A DNA stretch of 64,000 nt from Aulosira sp. FACHB-615 (GCF_014698045.1 NZ_JACJSE010000015.1:1-64000); one strand, 5' to 3'; shown: positions 25,371 to 34,646, counted from the stretch's first letter. The notes: a model not told the origin generated them from the sequence alone. A program made the numbers and translations.

Positions 25371-26192
25371 ATGTTAGAAATTGACCAGCCGCAACAAACT
25401 CAAAGAGTTGCCTTGGTAATTCAATACCTAGGTACTCATTTTCATGGCTGGCAAAGGCAAAAGGGGCAGCGTACAGTCCAAGAAGAAATCGAAACAGCGA
25501 TCGCGACTATTCTTGGTCATCATGTCACACTACATGGTGCAGGACGCACTGATGCTGGTGTTCATGCTGCTGCACAAGTAGCCCACTTTGATGCTACAGG
25601 TTTAATTCCGGCTCAGAAATGGGCAACAGTTCTCAACAGTTATCTGCCACAAGACATCATAATTAGGGCTTCAGCACCCGTAGGTAACGCTTGGCACGCC
25701 CGTTTTAGCGCGGCTTATCGGCGATACCGCTACACGATATACACTGAAAAACGACCAAATTTGTTCGTTAAACCCTTTAGTTGGCATTATTATCATGAGC
25801 CACTGGATGAATTATTAATTCAGTCTGCCATGAAACCTCTGTTGGGCAAGCATCATTTAGCAGCTTTCCATCGAGCAGGTTCCAAGCGAAAACATTCTTG
25901 GGTAGAAGTACAAGCCGCCCAATGTCATCGTAGCGGGTCACTGCTCCATCTAGAAATTCAAGCAGATGGATTTTTATATGGCATGGTTAGACTGCTGGTG
26001 GGAATGCTAGTACAAGTAGGTGCTGGACAGCGCACCCTGGCGAACTTCACCGAAATTTGGCAAGAAGAACGCCGAGAAGAAGTAAAATATGCCGCACCTG
26101 CTCAGGGTTTATGCTTGTTGCGCGTCGGCTATCCTGATTTTCCTTTTTCTTGTGATATTTGGTACGATACCCAGCCCAAATTTAGTTTTTAG
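25371..26192 (+). CDS. truA: tRNA pseudouridine(38-40) synthase
   Basis: 273 residues from ATG 25371. QRVALVIQYLGTHFHGWQRQ, the catalytic-aspartate motif GAGRTDAGVHA (Asp near residue 58), and LLHLEIQADGFLYGMVRLLVG are TruA signatures. It converts U38-U40 of the anticodon arm to pseudouridine. Cyanobacteria commonly carry truA between rplQ and rplM. The GTG at 25350 lies in the repeat and is rejected. Confidence 0.95.
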   Translation: MLEIDQPQQTQRVALVIQYLGTHFHGWQRQKGQRTVQEEIETAIATILGHHVTLHGAGRTDAGVHAAAQVAHFDATGLIPAQKWATVLNSYLPQDIIIRASAPVGNAWHARFSAAYRRYRYTIYTEKRPNLFVKPFSWHYYHEPLDELLIQSAMKPLLGKHHLAAFHRAGSKRKHSWVEVQAAQCHRSGSLLHLEIQADGFLYGMVRLLVGMLVQVGAGQRTLANFTEIWQEERREEVKYAAPAQGLCLLRVGYPDFPFSCDIWYDTQPKFSF

Positions 26193-26255
26193 TCATTGGT
26201 CATCAGTCATTACTCAATGACGAATGACAAAGGGCAAAATAACAAAGGACAAACA
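26193..26255. repeat. Heptamer repeat, truA-rplM gap
   Basis: AGTCATTGGTCATCAGTCAT and complementary AATGACAAAGG/AAAGGACAAA units. Confidence 0.8.
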
Positions 26256-26258
26256 CAA

Positions 26259-26714
26259 ATGAGTAAAACCTACCTTCCGCCTCAAGCTTCACTTGAGCAT
26301 GATTGGTACTTAGTAGATGCTACTGACCAACGTCTTGGTCGCCTCGCTACCGAAATCGCTATGATTCTTCGAGGCAAAAAGAAACCGGAATATACACCTC
26401 ACATGGACACTGGTGACTTTGTGATTGTGATTAATGCCGAGAAAATCGCAGTCACAGGTAAAAAACGGACGCAAAAATTATATCGTCGCCACTCTGGCCG
26501 TCCTGGTGGGATGAAGACCGAAACTTTTGCCAAGCTGCAACAGCGCATCCCCGAACGGATTCTTGAACATGCTGTTAAAGGTATGCTTCCTAAAAATAGC
26601 TTGGGTCGGCAGTTGTTTACCAAGCTCAAAGTTTATGCAGGGCCGACTCATCCCCACGCAGCTCAACAACCTAAAGAATTAAAGATTAGTACAATTCCTG
26701 GAGAAGAAAGTTAA
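26259..26714 (+). CDS. rplM: 50S ribosomal protein L13
   Basis: 151 residues from ATG 26259 (MSKTYLPPQASLEHDWYLVDA). DQRLGRLATEIAMILRGKKKPEYTPH-type core and RHSGRPGGMK are L13-specific. One-base overlap with rpsI (TAATGG), so the two are coupled. A frame open to 26196 runs through the repeat and is rejected. Confidence 0.97.
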   Translation: MSKTYLPPQASLEHDWYLVDATDQRLGRLATEIAMILRGKKKPEYTPHMDTGDFVIVINAEKIAVTGKKRTQKLYRRHSGRPGGMKTETFAKLQQRIPERILEHAVKGMLPKNSLGRQLFTKLKVYAGPTHPHAAQQPKELKISTIPGEES

Positions 26715-27130
26715 TGGTAGTAGCAGAAGCCAATAGCGGTCGTGCCGTTTACTGGGGTACTGGCCGCCGTAAATCCGCAGTTGCACGAGTCCGCCTTGTG
26801 CCTGGTAGCGGTCAATTGACAGTCAATGGCAAGCCTGGAGATTTATACTTCCAGTTCAATGCGAATTACTTGGGAGTGATTAAAGCTCCTCTGGAAACCC
26901 TTGGCTTGGAAAGCGAATATGACATTTTGGTGAAAGCTGAGGGTGGTGGCTTGACTGGTCAAGCTGATTCTATCCGTTTGGGTGTGGCTCGTGCTTTGTG
27001 TCAATTAGACCCAGAAAATCGCTCACCCTTAAAAACCGAAGGTTATCTCACCCGCGATCCCAGAGCAAAAGAACGCAAAAAATACGGTTTGCACAAAGCT
27101 CGCAAAGCTCCTCAGTACTCCAAACGATAA
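26714..27130 (+). CDS. rpsI: 30S ribosomal protein S9
   Basis: 138 residues: YWGTGRRKSAVARVRLVPG, and the C-terminal KERKKYGLHKARKAPQYSKR whose last Arg reaches P-site tRNA. Standard rplM-rpsI pair. Confidence 0.98.
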   Translation: MVVAEANSGRAVYWGTGRRKSAVARVRLVPGSGQLTVNGKPGDLYFQFNANYLGVIKAPLETLGLESEYDILVKAEGGGLTGQADSIRLGVARALCQLDPENRSPLKTEGYLTRDPRAKERKKYGLHKARKAPQYSKR

Positions 27131-27333
27131 GGGATTGGGTCTTGGGAATTGGGTAATTTTTGTAGTCCCTAGTACAACAAGGCAAAAGTAAAAAGTCAAA
27201 AGGAAAAAGAAAGAATAGTGATACCACAAGCCTTTTAGCCATTCCAAATGATCTGTTTATTTCCGCCGATCTGTACTAGTCTCTAGATTCCACTGAAAGT
27301 TATAATTTATATAGATTCACCACAAAAGGAACA

Positions 27334-27573
27334 ATGGCTAAACCTGATATTCATCCCCAGTGGTATCCAGAAGCTAAAGTCTACTGCAACGGTCAAGTTG
27401 TGATGACTATTGGTTCTACCAAGCCAGAATTGCACGTAGACGTTTGGTCTGGAAATCACCCTTTTTATACTGGTACTCAAAAGATTATCGATACCGAAGG
27501 TCGCGTAGAACGCTTCCTGCGGAAATACGGCAAGTCAAGCGAGCAAGGCTCCGGCGACAAAAAGAAAAAGTAG
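27334..27573 (+). CDS. rpmE: 50S ribosomal protein L31 (zinc-free form)
   Basis: 79 residues: MAKPDIHPQWYPEAKVYCNG, VDVWSGNHPFYTGTQKIIDTEGRVERF. Only one of the four zinc cysteines remains (Cys18); the C-x2-C of the second pair is WSGN. It is therefore the C- version, which does not need zinc. AAAAGGAAC is the ribosome-binding site. The gap before it (27131-27333) contains a GGGATTGGGTCTTGGG-like repeat. Confidence 0.96.
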   Translation: MAKPDIHPQWYPEAKVYCNGQVVMTIGSTKPELHVDVWSGNHPFYTGTQKIIDTEGRVERFLRKYGKSSEQGSGDKKKK

Positions 27574-27690
27574 CGGTTTGGCTCTGCTGTTAACGACGAC
27601 CCTGCGAATGCTGGGTCGATTGTCATTTTTTGAGCCAAGTTGTTATTTGAAGGAGCGAATGCGCTCAACGCACACTTCGTGAACGCACTT

Positions 27691-28791
27691 ATGGCTGAAA
27701 CATACCTGCTGGAGAAACTTAAATCTGTTGAACAAACCTTTAATGAATTGACACGCCGCCTAGCCGACCCTGATACTGCTAAAAATCCTGATGAGTATCA
27801 GCAAGTAGCTAAGGCTCGTTCTTCTTTGGAAGAGGTAGTGAATACCTATGAAACTTGGAAAACAGCCCAAGCCGATTTAACTGGGGCGCGTCAAGTTTAT
27901 AAAGAAGCAGCCAGTGACCCAGAAATGCAAGAAATGGCCGCACTGGAAGTTAGTGAACTGGAACAAAAAATAGAATACTTAGAAACCCGCTTAAAAGTAT
28001 TATTACTGCCCCGCGACCCCAACGATGAGAAGAATATCATGTTGGAAATTCGCGCTGGGACAGGTGGTGATGAAGCGAGTATTTGGGCTGGTGATTTGAT
28101 GCGGATGTACACTCGCTACGCGCAAACTCAAGGTTGGAAAGTTTCGCTGGCGAGCGAATCTTTGGGAGAAATGGGCGGTTGGAAAGAAGTCATTCTGGAA
28201 ATTAAAGGTGACAACGTTTACAGCCAGTTAAAGTTTGAAGCTGGAGTGCATCGCGTACAGCGTGTACCAGTCACAGAAGCTGGGGGACGGGTGCATACTT
28301 CAACCGCTACTGTTGCAATCATGCCAGAAGTGGATGATGTAGAAATTCACATCGACCCCAAAGATATTGAAATGACGACGGCTCGTTCTGGCGGTGCTGG
28401 TGGACAAAACGTCAACAAAGTGGAAACAGCCGTTGACTTGATGCACAAACCCACAGGAATCAGAATTTTCTGTACGGAAGAGCGTAGCCAGTTGCAAAAC
28501 AAAGAACGGGCGATGCAAATTTTGCGGGCGAAACTGTATGAAATGAAGTTACGCGAACAACAAGAAGCTGTAACTTCGATGCGGCGATCGCAGGTTGGGA
28601 CAGGATCACGATCGGAAAAGATTCGCACTTATAACTATAAAGATAACCGCGTTACCGACCACCGCTTAGGTCAAAACTTCTCCTTAAACCCTGTTCTGGA
28701 AGGTGATTTAGAGACAGTAATTCAATCTTGTATCTCTCAAGATCAGCAAGAACGTTTGGCAGAGTTAGCGGCTTCCGGTACAATGAACTAA
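27691..28791 (+). CDS. prfA: Peptide chain release factor 1
   Basis: 366 residues from ATG 27691 (MAETYLLEKLKSVEQTFNELTRRL); an ATG-less extension to 27640 is unlikely. Codon-recognition motif PVT in RVQRVPVTEAGGRVHTS (the RF1 PxT type, reading UAA/UAG) and the catalytic GGQ at 237-239. Releases completed peptides. Last gene of the ribosomal cluster. Confidence 0.97.
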   Translation: MAETYLLEKLKSVEQTFNELTRRLADPDTAKNPDEYQQVAKARSSLEEVVNTYETWKTAQADLTGARQVYKEAASDPEMQEMAALEVSELEQKIEYLETRLKVLLLPRDPNDEKNIMLEIRAGTGGDEASIWAGDLMRMYTRYAQTQGWKVSLASESLGEMGGWKEVILEIKGDNVYSQLKFEAGVHRVQRVPVTEAGGRVHTSTATVAIMPEVDDVEIHIDPKDIEMTTARSGGAGGQNVNKVETAVDLMHKPTGIRIFCTEERSQLQNKERAMQILRAKLYEMKLREQQEAVTSMRRSQVGTGSRSEKIRTYNYKDNRVTDHRLGQNFSLNPVLEGDLETVIQSCISQDQQERLAELAASGTMN

Positions 28792-28819
28792 TTTTGAGCT
28801 TGAGAATTAATTTGATTAC

Positions 28820-28866
28820 AAACCGTCTGGGGTGTTGCAATGTTTAACACACTAGACGGTTTTTTA
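28820..28866 (+). terminator. Intrinsic terminator after prfA
   Basis: AACCGTCT (28821-28828) pairs with AGACGGTT (28854-28861), with an inner GTGTT/AACAC stem, and is followed by a T tract. It closes the ribosomal superoperon. Confidence 0.9.
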
Positions 28867-28954
28867 ATCTGAATTGATTTCCGCAAATATACATAAGTTA
28901 CGCACATATAAATAGTTTTAAAATGGTGAGCATCAAATTTTTATAGGTGCAGCT

Positions 28955-29455
28955 ATGTCATTGTTACGGAACGAACCTTTAGATTGGCAATCTCATCCAG
29001 AAACATCTTATATACCTGTTTATCATAAAGGTAGTTTAGTTGGTTTCTTTAAGCAAGAATATGTGAATGAAATTCTTTATTTTTTAAATGAAGAAGAAGT
29101 TTTAAAAAAAGCTCTCAAAAAAGCTTGTGGTGATTTACTAAAAAAGACTGGTGGCGATATAACTAAGGTTAATTATTTAGTACAAAAATATATAAAAGTT
29201 AGTGAACGTCCTAAATATGGAACGAGAGCGATCGCGCTTTTACTACAAGAGCGACAAAAAGAACTTGACCTTAACAATCAAGAATTTGTCAAATTCTGCG
29301 ATACCTTTAAAATCTCTCCTACCGAACTCAGTAGTATTTATGCTGGAGAGCCGATTGATGATAGTTTATTAGCGCCAATCTCACGAGTATTAGGGATAAC
29401 TAGAGAGCGTGTACAAGAAGTTAGAGATGGTGTAGAAGCCCAAAAAAGTACATAA
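28955..29455 (+). CDS. Hypothetical protein with C-terminal helix-turn-helix
   Basis: 166 residues. The N-terminus (PETSYIPVYHKGSLVGFFKQEYVNEILYFLNEEEV) is unlike any family I know; the C-terminal 70 residues (RAIALLLQERQKELDLNNQEFVKFCDTFKISPTELSSIYAG and ISRVLGITRERVQEV) resemble an XRE-type or small winged helix fold. No signal or membrane helix. It is 33 bases before the Rpn-family gene on the same strand and may be its regulator, which is inference. Confidence 0.65.
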   Translation: MSLLRNEPLDWQSHPETSYIPVYHKGSLVGFFKQEYVNEILYFLNEEEVLKKALKKACGDLLKKTGGDITKVNYLVQKYIKVSERPKYGTRAIALLLQERQKELDLNNQEFVKFCDTFKISPTELSSIYAGEPIDDSLLAPISRVLGITRERVQEVRDGVEAQKST

Positions 29456-29488
29456 TTAGCTATTAACATTATTTCCTTTGTTCAATCT

Positions 29489-30301
29489 GTGAAAACAGAC
29501 AGTATATTTTATCGCCTGTTTCAAGAATTTCCCGATATCTTCTTTGAACTCATTGGTGCTTCTCCAGAAAATACTGAATACTATCAATTTTCATCAGTTG
29601 AGATCAAACAAACAGCCTTCAGAATTGATGGTGTGTTTCTACCTGTACAAAATGAGGAAAAGCATATTTACTTTGTAGAGGTACAGTTTCAAACTGATGA
29701 TGATTTTTATTCACGACTGTTTGCCGAAATTTGTTTATATTTACGCCAAAATCGACCGCCAAATAACTGGTGTGCAGTGGTTTTATATCCTAGCAGAAGT
29801 GTAGATACACAAGATATAAAACATTACCGAGAATTTTTTGAAAGTCAGCGAGTCCGATGTATTTATTTGGATGAATTAGGCGATGCAGCATCACTACCAA
29901 TTGGTATAGCAACAATCAAGTTAGTAATTGCTGATACCAACGCAGCAATCATCGAGGCTACGGAATTAATTACCAGAACAAAACTTGAGTTAACATATCA
30001 ACGCCAACAACAGCAATTATTACAATTAATAGAGACGATTCTGATTTACAAGTTGCCGAACATGAGTAGAGAGGAAATACAGAATATGTTTGGATTAAGC
30101 GATTTAAAGCAAACGCGATTTTATCAAGAAGCTTTTCAGGAAGGCAAAGAACAAGGTAGACAGGAAGGTAGACAGGAAGGTCAACGCCAAGAAAAGTTGA
30201 GAATGGTCTCTCGCCTTTTGAGGTTGGGTTTGACTATGGAACAAGTAGCGGCGGCACTTGATTTAAGTATTGAAGAAGTACAACAAGCTGCACGAAATTA
30301 A
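29489..30301 (+). CDS. Rpn-family nuclease / DUF2887 protein
   Basis: 270 residues, GTG start. N-terminal PD-(D/E)xK-like core: FRIDGVFLP, then VEVQFQTDDDFYSRLFAEICLYL, the pattern of Rpn (PDDEXK) recombination-promoting nucleases and putative transposases. Middle region DTNAAIIEATELITRTKLEL; then a linker rich in GRQEGRQEG and a C-terminal helix pair MVSRLLRLGLTMEQVAAALDLSIEEVQQAA. Related proteins are widespread in Nostocales and often multicopy. The 3' end is duplicated just downstream. Confidence 0.8.
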   Translation: MKTDSIFYRLFQEFPDIFFELIGASPENTEYYQFSSVEIKQTAFRIDGVFLPVQNEEKHIYFVEVQFQTDDDFYSRLFAEICLYLRQNRPPNNWCAVVLYPSRSVDTQDIKHYREFFESQRVRCIYLDELGDAASLPIGIATIKLVIADTNAAIIEATELITRTKLELTYQRQQQQLLQLIETILIYKLPNMSREEIQNMFGLSDLKQTRFYQEAFQEGKEQGRQEGRQEGQRQEKLRMVSRLLRLGLTMEQVAAALDLSIEEVQQAARN

Positions 30302-30597
30302 TCAGTAATCAAAGAAAAATGCAGGCTATGTTTGAATTAGGCGATTTAAAGCAAACGCGATTTTATCAAGAAGCTTTTCAGGAAGGCAAAGAACAAGGTA
30401 GACAGGAACGTATAGAAGAAGGTAGGCAGGAAGTTAGACAAGAAGGTATAGAAGAAGGTAAACGCCAAGAAAGGTTGAGAATTGTCTCTCGACTTTTGAA
30501 ATTGGGTTTTACTGTGGAACAAGTAGAGGCGGAACTTGATTTAAGTATTGAAGAAGTACAGCAAGCTGCACAAAATTAATCAGTAATCAAAATTAAG
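30084..30597 (+). repeat. Tandem partial duplication of the Rpn-gene 3' end
   Basis: A unit of about 230-275 bases (from ATGTTTG.ATTA.GCGATTTAAAGC to AATTAATCAGTAATCAAA) occurs twice, at about 30083-30316 and 30322-30597, with near-identical sequence over the first 90 bases. The copy differs in length within the GRQE codon repeat. Confidence 0.85.
30319..30579 (+). CDS. Duplicated C-terminal fragment of Rpn-family protein
   Basis: 86 residues: LGDLKQTRFYQEAFQEGKEQGRQE, a longer RQE.IEEG repeat than in the parent, then LRIVSRLLKLGFTVEQVEAELDLSIEEVQQAAQN. It lacks the nuclease core. ATG present, 17 bases after the parent's stop. It may be expressed as a short coiled-coil protein that could join the parent, or be a remnant; the frame is intact, which favours some constraint or recent origin. 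Confidence 0.6.
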   Translation: MQAMFELGDLKQTRFYQEAFQEGKEQGRQERIEEGRQEVRQEGIEEGKRQERLRIVSRLLKLGFTVEQVEAELDLSIEEVQQAAQN

Positions 30598-30716
30598 CGA
30601 TGTCTGGGTTTGATTGTGACTTCTTGGGAAGAATTATTGGTTAATTTTTGTTAATATTGGACACGGTGTTGGTACTTCGTCCTTAACCATCAATTTCCTA
30701 CCCTGAGAGAAACTCG

Positions 30717-32411
30717 ATGCTGCGACTCGAACATATCAGTAAAATTTATCCCACAGGCGAAGTCCTTAAGGATATCAACTGGGAAGTAAAACCAGGCGAT
30801 CGCATTGGCTTAGTTGGCGTTAACGGCGCAGGAAAATCTACCCAGTTGAAAATTATCTCTGGGGAAATTGAACCTACCGCCGGCGACATTATTCGTCCTG
30901 CTAGTTTACATATTGCTTATCTCAATCAAGAGTTTGAAGTCGATCCCAGACGCACAGTTAGAGAAGAATTTTGGACAGTATTTAAGGAAGCCAACGAAGT
31001 ACAGTTATCTCTGACGCAAGTGCAACATGATATGCAAACTGCGACACCAGAGGAACTGGATAGACTAATTAACAAGTTGGATCGTTTGCAGCGTCAGTTT
31101 GAAGCTTTGGATGGTTACGGTTTAGAAGCACGCATCGGCAAGATTTTACCAGAGATGGGATTTGATCAAGAAGATGGCGATCGCCTCGTCAGTGCTTTTT
31201 CTGGTGGCTGGCAAATGCGAATGAGTTTGGGTAAAATCCTGCTGCAAGCACCGGATTTATTACTGTTAGACGAACCGACTAACCATTTAGACTTAGAAAC
31301 TATCGAGTGGCTAGAAAATTACCTCAAAGGCTTAACAACGCCAATGGTGATAGTTTCCCACGACCGCGAATTTTTAGACCGCCTCTGCACTCAAATTGTC
31401 GAAACTGAACGCGGCGTTTCTAGCACTTACTTGGGTAACTATTCTGCTTATTTGCAACAAAAAGCCGAAAATCAAGTAGCGCAGCTGAATGCTTACGAAC
31501 GCCAACAAAAGGAAATTGAGAAACAACAAGCTTTTGTTGACAGATTCCGCGCTAGTGCTACCCGCAGTACCCAAGCCAAAAGCCGGGAAAAACAACTAGA
31601 CAAAATTGAGCGCATCGAAGCACCCATTGGTGGAGTCAGAACCTTACATTTTCGCTTTCCTCCTGCACCCCGCAGTGGTCGGGAAGTTGTGAAGATTAAG
31701 GATTTAACTCATATTTATGATGATAAAATCTTATTCCTGGGTGCAAATTTGCTGATTGAAAGGGGCGATCGCATCGCTTTTTTAGGCCCCAACGGCGCAG
31801 GGAAATCTACCTTATTGCGAATCATTATGGGTACGGAAACACCCAGCGAAGGCATCGTTAGCTTAGGTGATCATAACGTTATTCCGGGTTACTTTGAACA
31901 AAATCAAGCCGAAGCTTTGGACTTGAAAAAGACCGTGATGGAAACAATTCACGATGAAGTTCCTGACTGGAAAAACGAAGAAGTTCGCACACTGCTCGGC
32001 AAGTTTTTATTCACTGGCGACACTGTATTTAAATCGGTTGAAGCCTTAAGTGGGGGAGAAAAAGCTCGTTTAGCATTGGCAAAAATGCTATTGCGTCCAG
32101 CTAATTTACTGATTTTAGATGAGCCTACCAACCATCTCGATATTCCAGCTAAAGAGATGTTGGAAGAAGCACTGCAAAACTATGATGGGACAGCGATTGT
32201 AGTTTCCCACGACCGTTATTTTATCTCCCAGGTGGCTAACAAAATTGTGGAAATTCGGGATGGGGAATTCCGGGTTTATTTAGGAGATTACCACTACTAC
32301 CTCAGAAAAATTGCCGAGGAAAAAGAAGAAGCCAAATTAGCGGCGATCGCGGCGGAAAAAGCTGCGAAAAAATCAGCTAAATCAGCTAAAACTTCTGGCA
32401 AGAAAAAGTAA
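30717..32411 (+). CDS. ABC-F family ATPase (energy-dependent ribosome-associated)
   Basis: 564 residues, two ABC domains and no membrane segments. Walker A GVNGAGKST (about 35) and GPNGAGKST (about 357); signatures FSGGWQMRM and LSGGEKARL; Walker B LLLLDEPTNHLD and LLILDEPTNHLD; linker rich in charged helices between (about 245-310). C-terminal tail basic (AAEKAAKKSAKS). ABC-F proteins act on the ribosome rather than in transport. Exact subfamily not fixed (Uup/EttA-like). Confidence 0.93.
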   Translation: MLRLEHISKIYPTGEVLKDINWEVKPGDRIGLVGVNGAGKSTQLKIISGEIEPTAGDIIRPASLHIAYLNQEFEVDPRRTVREEFWTVFKEANEVQLSLTQVQHDMQTATPEELDRLINKLDRLQRQFEALDGYGLEARIGKILPEMGFDQEDGDRLVSAFSGGWQMRMSLGKILLQAPDLLLLDEPTNHLDLETIEWLENYLKGLTTPMVIVSHDREFLDRLCTQIVETERGVSSTYLGNYSAYLQQKAENQVAQLNAYERQQKEIEKQQAFVDRFRASATRSTQAKSREKQLDKIERIEAPIGGVRTLHFRFPPAPRSGREVVKIKDLTHIYDDKILFLGANLLIERGDRIAFLGPNGAGKSTLLRIIMGTETPSEGIVSLGDHNVIPGYFEQNQAEALDLKKTVMETIHDEVPDWKNEEVRTLLGKFLFTGDTVFKSVEALSGGEKARLALAKMLLRPANLLILDEPTNHLDIPAKEMLEEALQNYDGTAIVVSHDRYFISQVANKIVEIRDGEFRVYLGDYHYYLRKIAEEKEEAKLAAIAAEKAAKKSAKSAKTSGKKK

Positions 32412-32624
32412 ACTATCAAGTTAGTAGTAGTACCTTTACTTAACTACTAACTTATTCATTCATTGGCGATATCACAAAATATATGCAACAGTTGCGAAAA
32501 GTAAAAAAAGTCTAAAAAATCTCTCAATAAGTCATAAATTAAGTTACTAAGCACAAATTCACTTGCACCTGTGGTTAGCAGTGGTATCATTCGGGTATTA
32601 CAAAAAGTAAAGGGCAGTTTTACT

Positions 32625-34223
32625 ATGACCAAAGCACCTGTTGCTCCTGTGGTGCTAGTCATTTTAGACGGATGGGGCTACTGCGAGGAGACGCGAGGAA
32701 ACGCTATTGTTGCTGCTAAAACGCCAATTATGGACAGCTTGTGGGCGGTGTACCCGCATACCCTCATCCGCACATCCGGAAAAGCCGTAGGCTTGCCAGA
32801 GGGTCAAATGGGTAACTCAGAAGTTGGTCATTTGAATATTGGCGCTGGGAGAGTTGTACCACAAGAACTTGTACGCATCTCAGATGCAGTGGAAGACGGT
32901 TCAATCCTTAGTAACCCTGCACTGGTTAAAATTTGCCAGGAAGTTCGTTCTCAAAATGGCAAGCTGCACTTAGTGGGTCTTTGCTCTGATGGCGGGGTAC
33001 ACTCACATATTACCCACCTATTCGGACTACTTGACTTAGCAAAGGATCAGCGAATTTCAGAAGTTTGTATCCACGCGATTACTGATGGTCGTGATACCTC
33101 ACCCAACGAAGGTATAAAAGCGATTCAACAACTGCAAGATTACACTGATCGCGTAGGGATTGGGCGCATTGCTACCCTGAGCGGTCGTTATTATGCGATG
33201 GATCGCGATCGCCGTTGGGATCGTGTTCAAAGAGCCTATGATGTCATCACCCAAGACGGTACAGGCGATGGACGAACAGCCGTACAAGTTTTGGAAGCAT
33301 CTTACGCCGAAGGGGTGACAGATGAATTTATTAACCCAGTCCGTATTGCTCCCGGTGCAATTGCTCCCGGAGATGGGGTAATATTTTTCAACTTCCGCCC
33401 TGACCGTGCGAGACAGTTGACTCAAGCCTTTGTTAGTCCCGAATTTACAGGCTTTGAGCGACAGAGAATCCAACCATTATCTTTTGTGACATTTACCCAG
33501 TACGATCCAGAGTTACCCGTGACAGTGGCCTTTGAGCCGCAGAATTTAACTAATATTCTCGGTGAAGTCATTGCAAATCACGGTCTAAAACAGTTTCGGA
33601 CTGCGGAAACCGAAAAATACGCCCACGTCACTTACTTCTTCAACGGTGGTTTAGAAGAACCTTTTGCTGGGGAAGACCGGGAACTTGTCAGCAGTCCAAT
33701 GGTAGCGACTTATGACAAAGCGCCAGTCATGTCAGCCGCCGCCGTTACCGATGTAGCGATCGCCGCCATTCAAAAAGGCATATACTCCTTAGTGGTGATT
33801 AACTATGCTAACCCAGACATGGTGGGGCATACTGGTCAAATGCCAGCCACAATTACAGCGATTGAAGAAGTTGACCGTTGTGTAGGTCGTCTTCTGGAAA
33901 GCATTATCAAAGCAGGCGGGACAACAATGATTACCGCCGACCACGGTAACGCTGAGTATATGCTAGATGAAGAGGGTAACTCTTGGACGGCGCATACTAC
34001 CAACCCAGTACCCTTGATTTTGGTGGAAGGCGAAAAAGCGAAAATTCCTGGACATGGTACGAATGTCGAACTACGTAACGATGGCAAGTTAGCCGACATT
34101 GCACCTACCATTCTGGATATTTTACAGCTACCACAGCCACCAGAAATGACCGGGCGATCGCTAGTCAATCCAATCGAGTTTGACTTAAAACGCGATCGTA
34201 CTCCTATGCCAATTGGTCTGTAA
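32625..34223 (+). CDS. gpmI: 2,3-bisphosphoglycerate-independent phosphoglycerate mutase
   Basis: 532 residues from ATG 32625 (MTKAPVAPVVLVILDGWGYCEETRGN). Phosphorylated serine in GQMGNSEVGHLNIGAGR (Ser65), metal ligands in VLVILDGWG, ITADHGNAE and ANPDMVGHTGQ. Catalyses 3-phosphoglycerate to 2-phosphoglycerate using Mn2+. A frame open to 32571 has no better start. secG follows after 180 bases, a frequent cyanobacterial pair. Confidence 0.97.
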   Translation: MTKAPVAPVVLVILDGWGYCEETRGNAIVAAKTPIMDSLWAVYPHTLIRTSGKAVGLPEGQMGNSEVGHLNIGAGRVVPQELVRISDAVEDGSILSNPALVKICQEVRSQNGKLHLVGLCSDGGVHSHITHLFGLLDLAKDQRISEVCIHAITDGRDTSPNEGIKAIQQLQDYTDRVGIGRIATLSGRYYAMDRDRRWDRVQRAYDVITQDGTGDGRTAVQVLEASYAEGVTDEFINPVRIAPGAIAPGDGVIFFNFRPDRARQLTQAFVSPEFTGFERQRIQPLSFVTFTQYDPELPVTVAFEPQNLTNILGEVIANHGLKQFRTAETEKYAHVTYFFNGGLEEPFAGEDRELVSSPMVATYDKAPVMSAAAVTDVAIAAIQKGIYSLVVINYANPDMVGHTGQMPATITAIEEVDRCVGRLLESIIKAGGTTMITADHGNAEYMLDEEGNSWTAHTTNPVPLILVEGEKAKIPGHGTNVELRNDGKLADIAPTILDILQLPQPPEMTGRSLVNPIEFDLKRDRTPMPIGL

Positions 34224-34402
34224 AATAGTGCTGAGTTGAAAGTGCTGAGTGCTGAGTAAAGTCAAAATTACTCAACACTCAGACCTCAAAACTAATTATG
34301 CTAAGAATCTTAGGAGTTAAGAGTTAAAAGTAATAAAATAGAGTTTTTGAAGCCTTAACTTCCGACATCTGTTTTCAAACCGCCATAAATGAGATTGCGA
34401 AT

Positions 34403-34636
34403 ATGACAGTTACAAATATCGTACAAATTGTTTGGGCATTAGCCGCCCTGGGAATGATTGTTTTAGTATTGCTGCACAGTCCTAAAGGCGATGGGATTGG
34501 TGCTATTGGTGGACAAGCCCAATTATTTAGCAGTACCAAAAGTGCAGAAAATACCCTCAACCGAATTACTTGGGCTTTAACAGTGATTTTTCTCGGCTTA
34601 ACAGTGGTTTTAAGTGCAGGTTGGCTACCCAAATAA
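34403..34636 (+). CDS. secG: Preprotein translocase subunit SecG
   Basis: 77 residues with two membrane helices: IVQIVWALAALGMIVLVLLHS and ITWALTVIFLGLTVVLSAG, joined by KGDGIGAIGGQAQLFSSTKSAENTLNR, the SecG loop. Auxiliary translocon subunit working with SecY (20133). Confidence 0.95.
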   Translation: MTVTNIVQIVWALAALGMIVLVLLHSPKGDGIGAIGGQAQLFSSTKSAENTLNRITWALTVIFLGLTVVLSAGWLPK

Positions 34637-34646
34637 GGATAGGGAA

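Noticed and set aside
34248..34279. Inverted repeat AGTGCTGAGTAA/TTACTCAACACT after gpmI considered as terminator
   Set aside because: No T tract follows and the arms are GTGCTGA heptamer repeats found elsewhere, so it is treated as a repeat.
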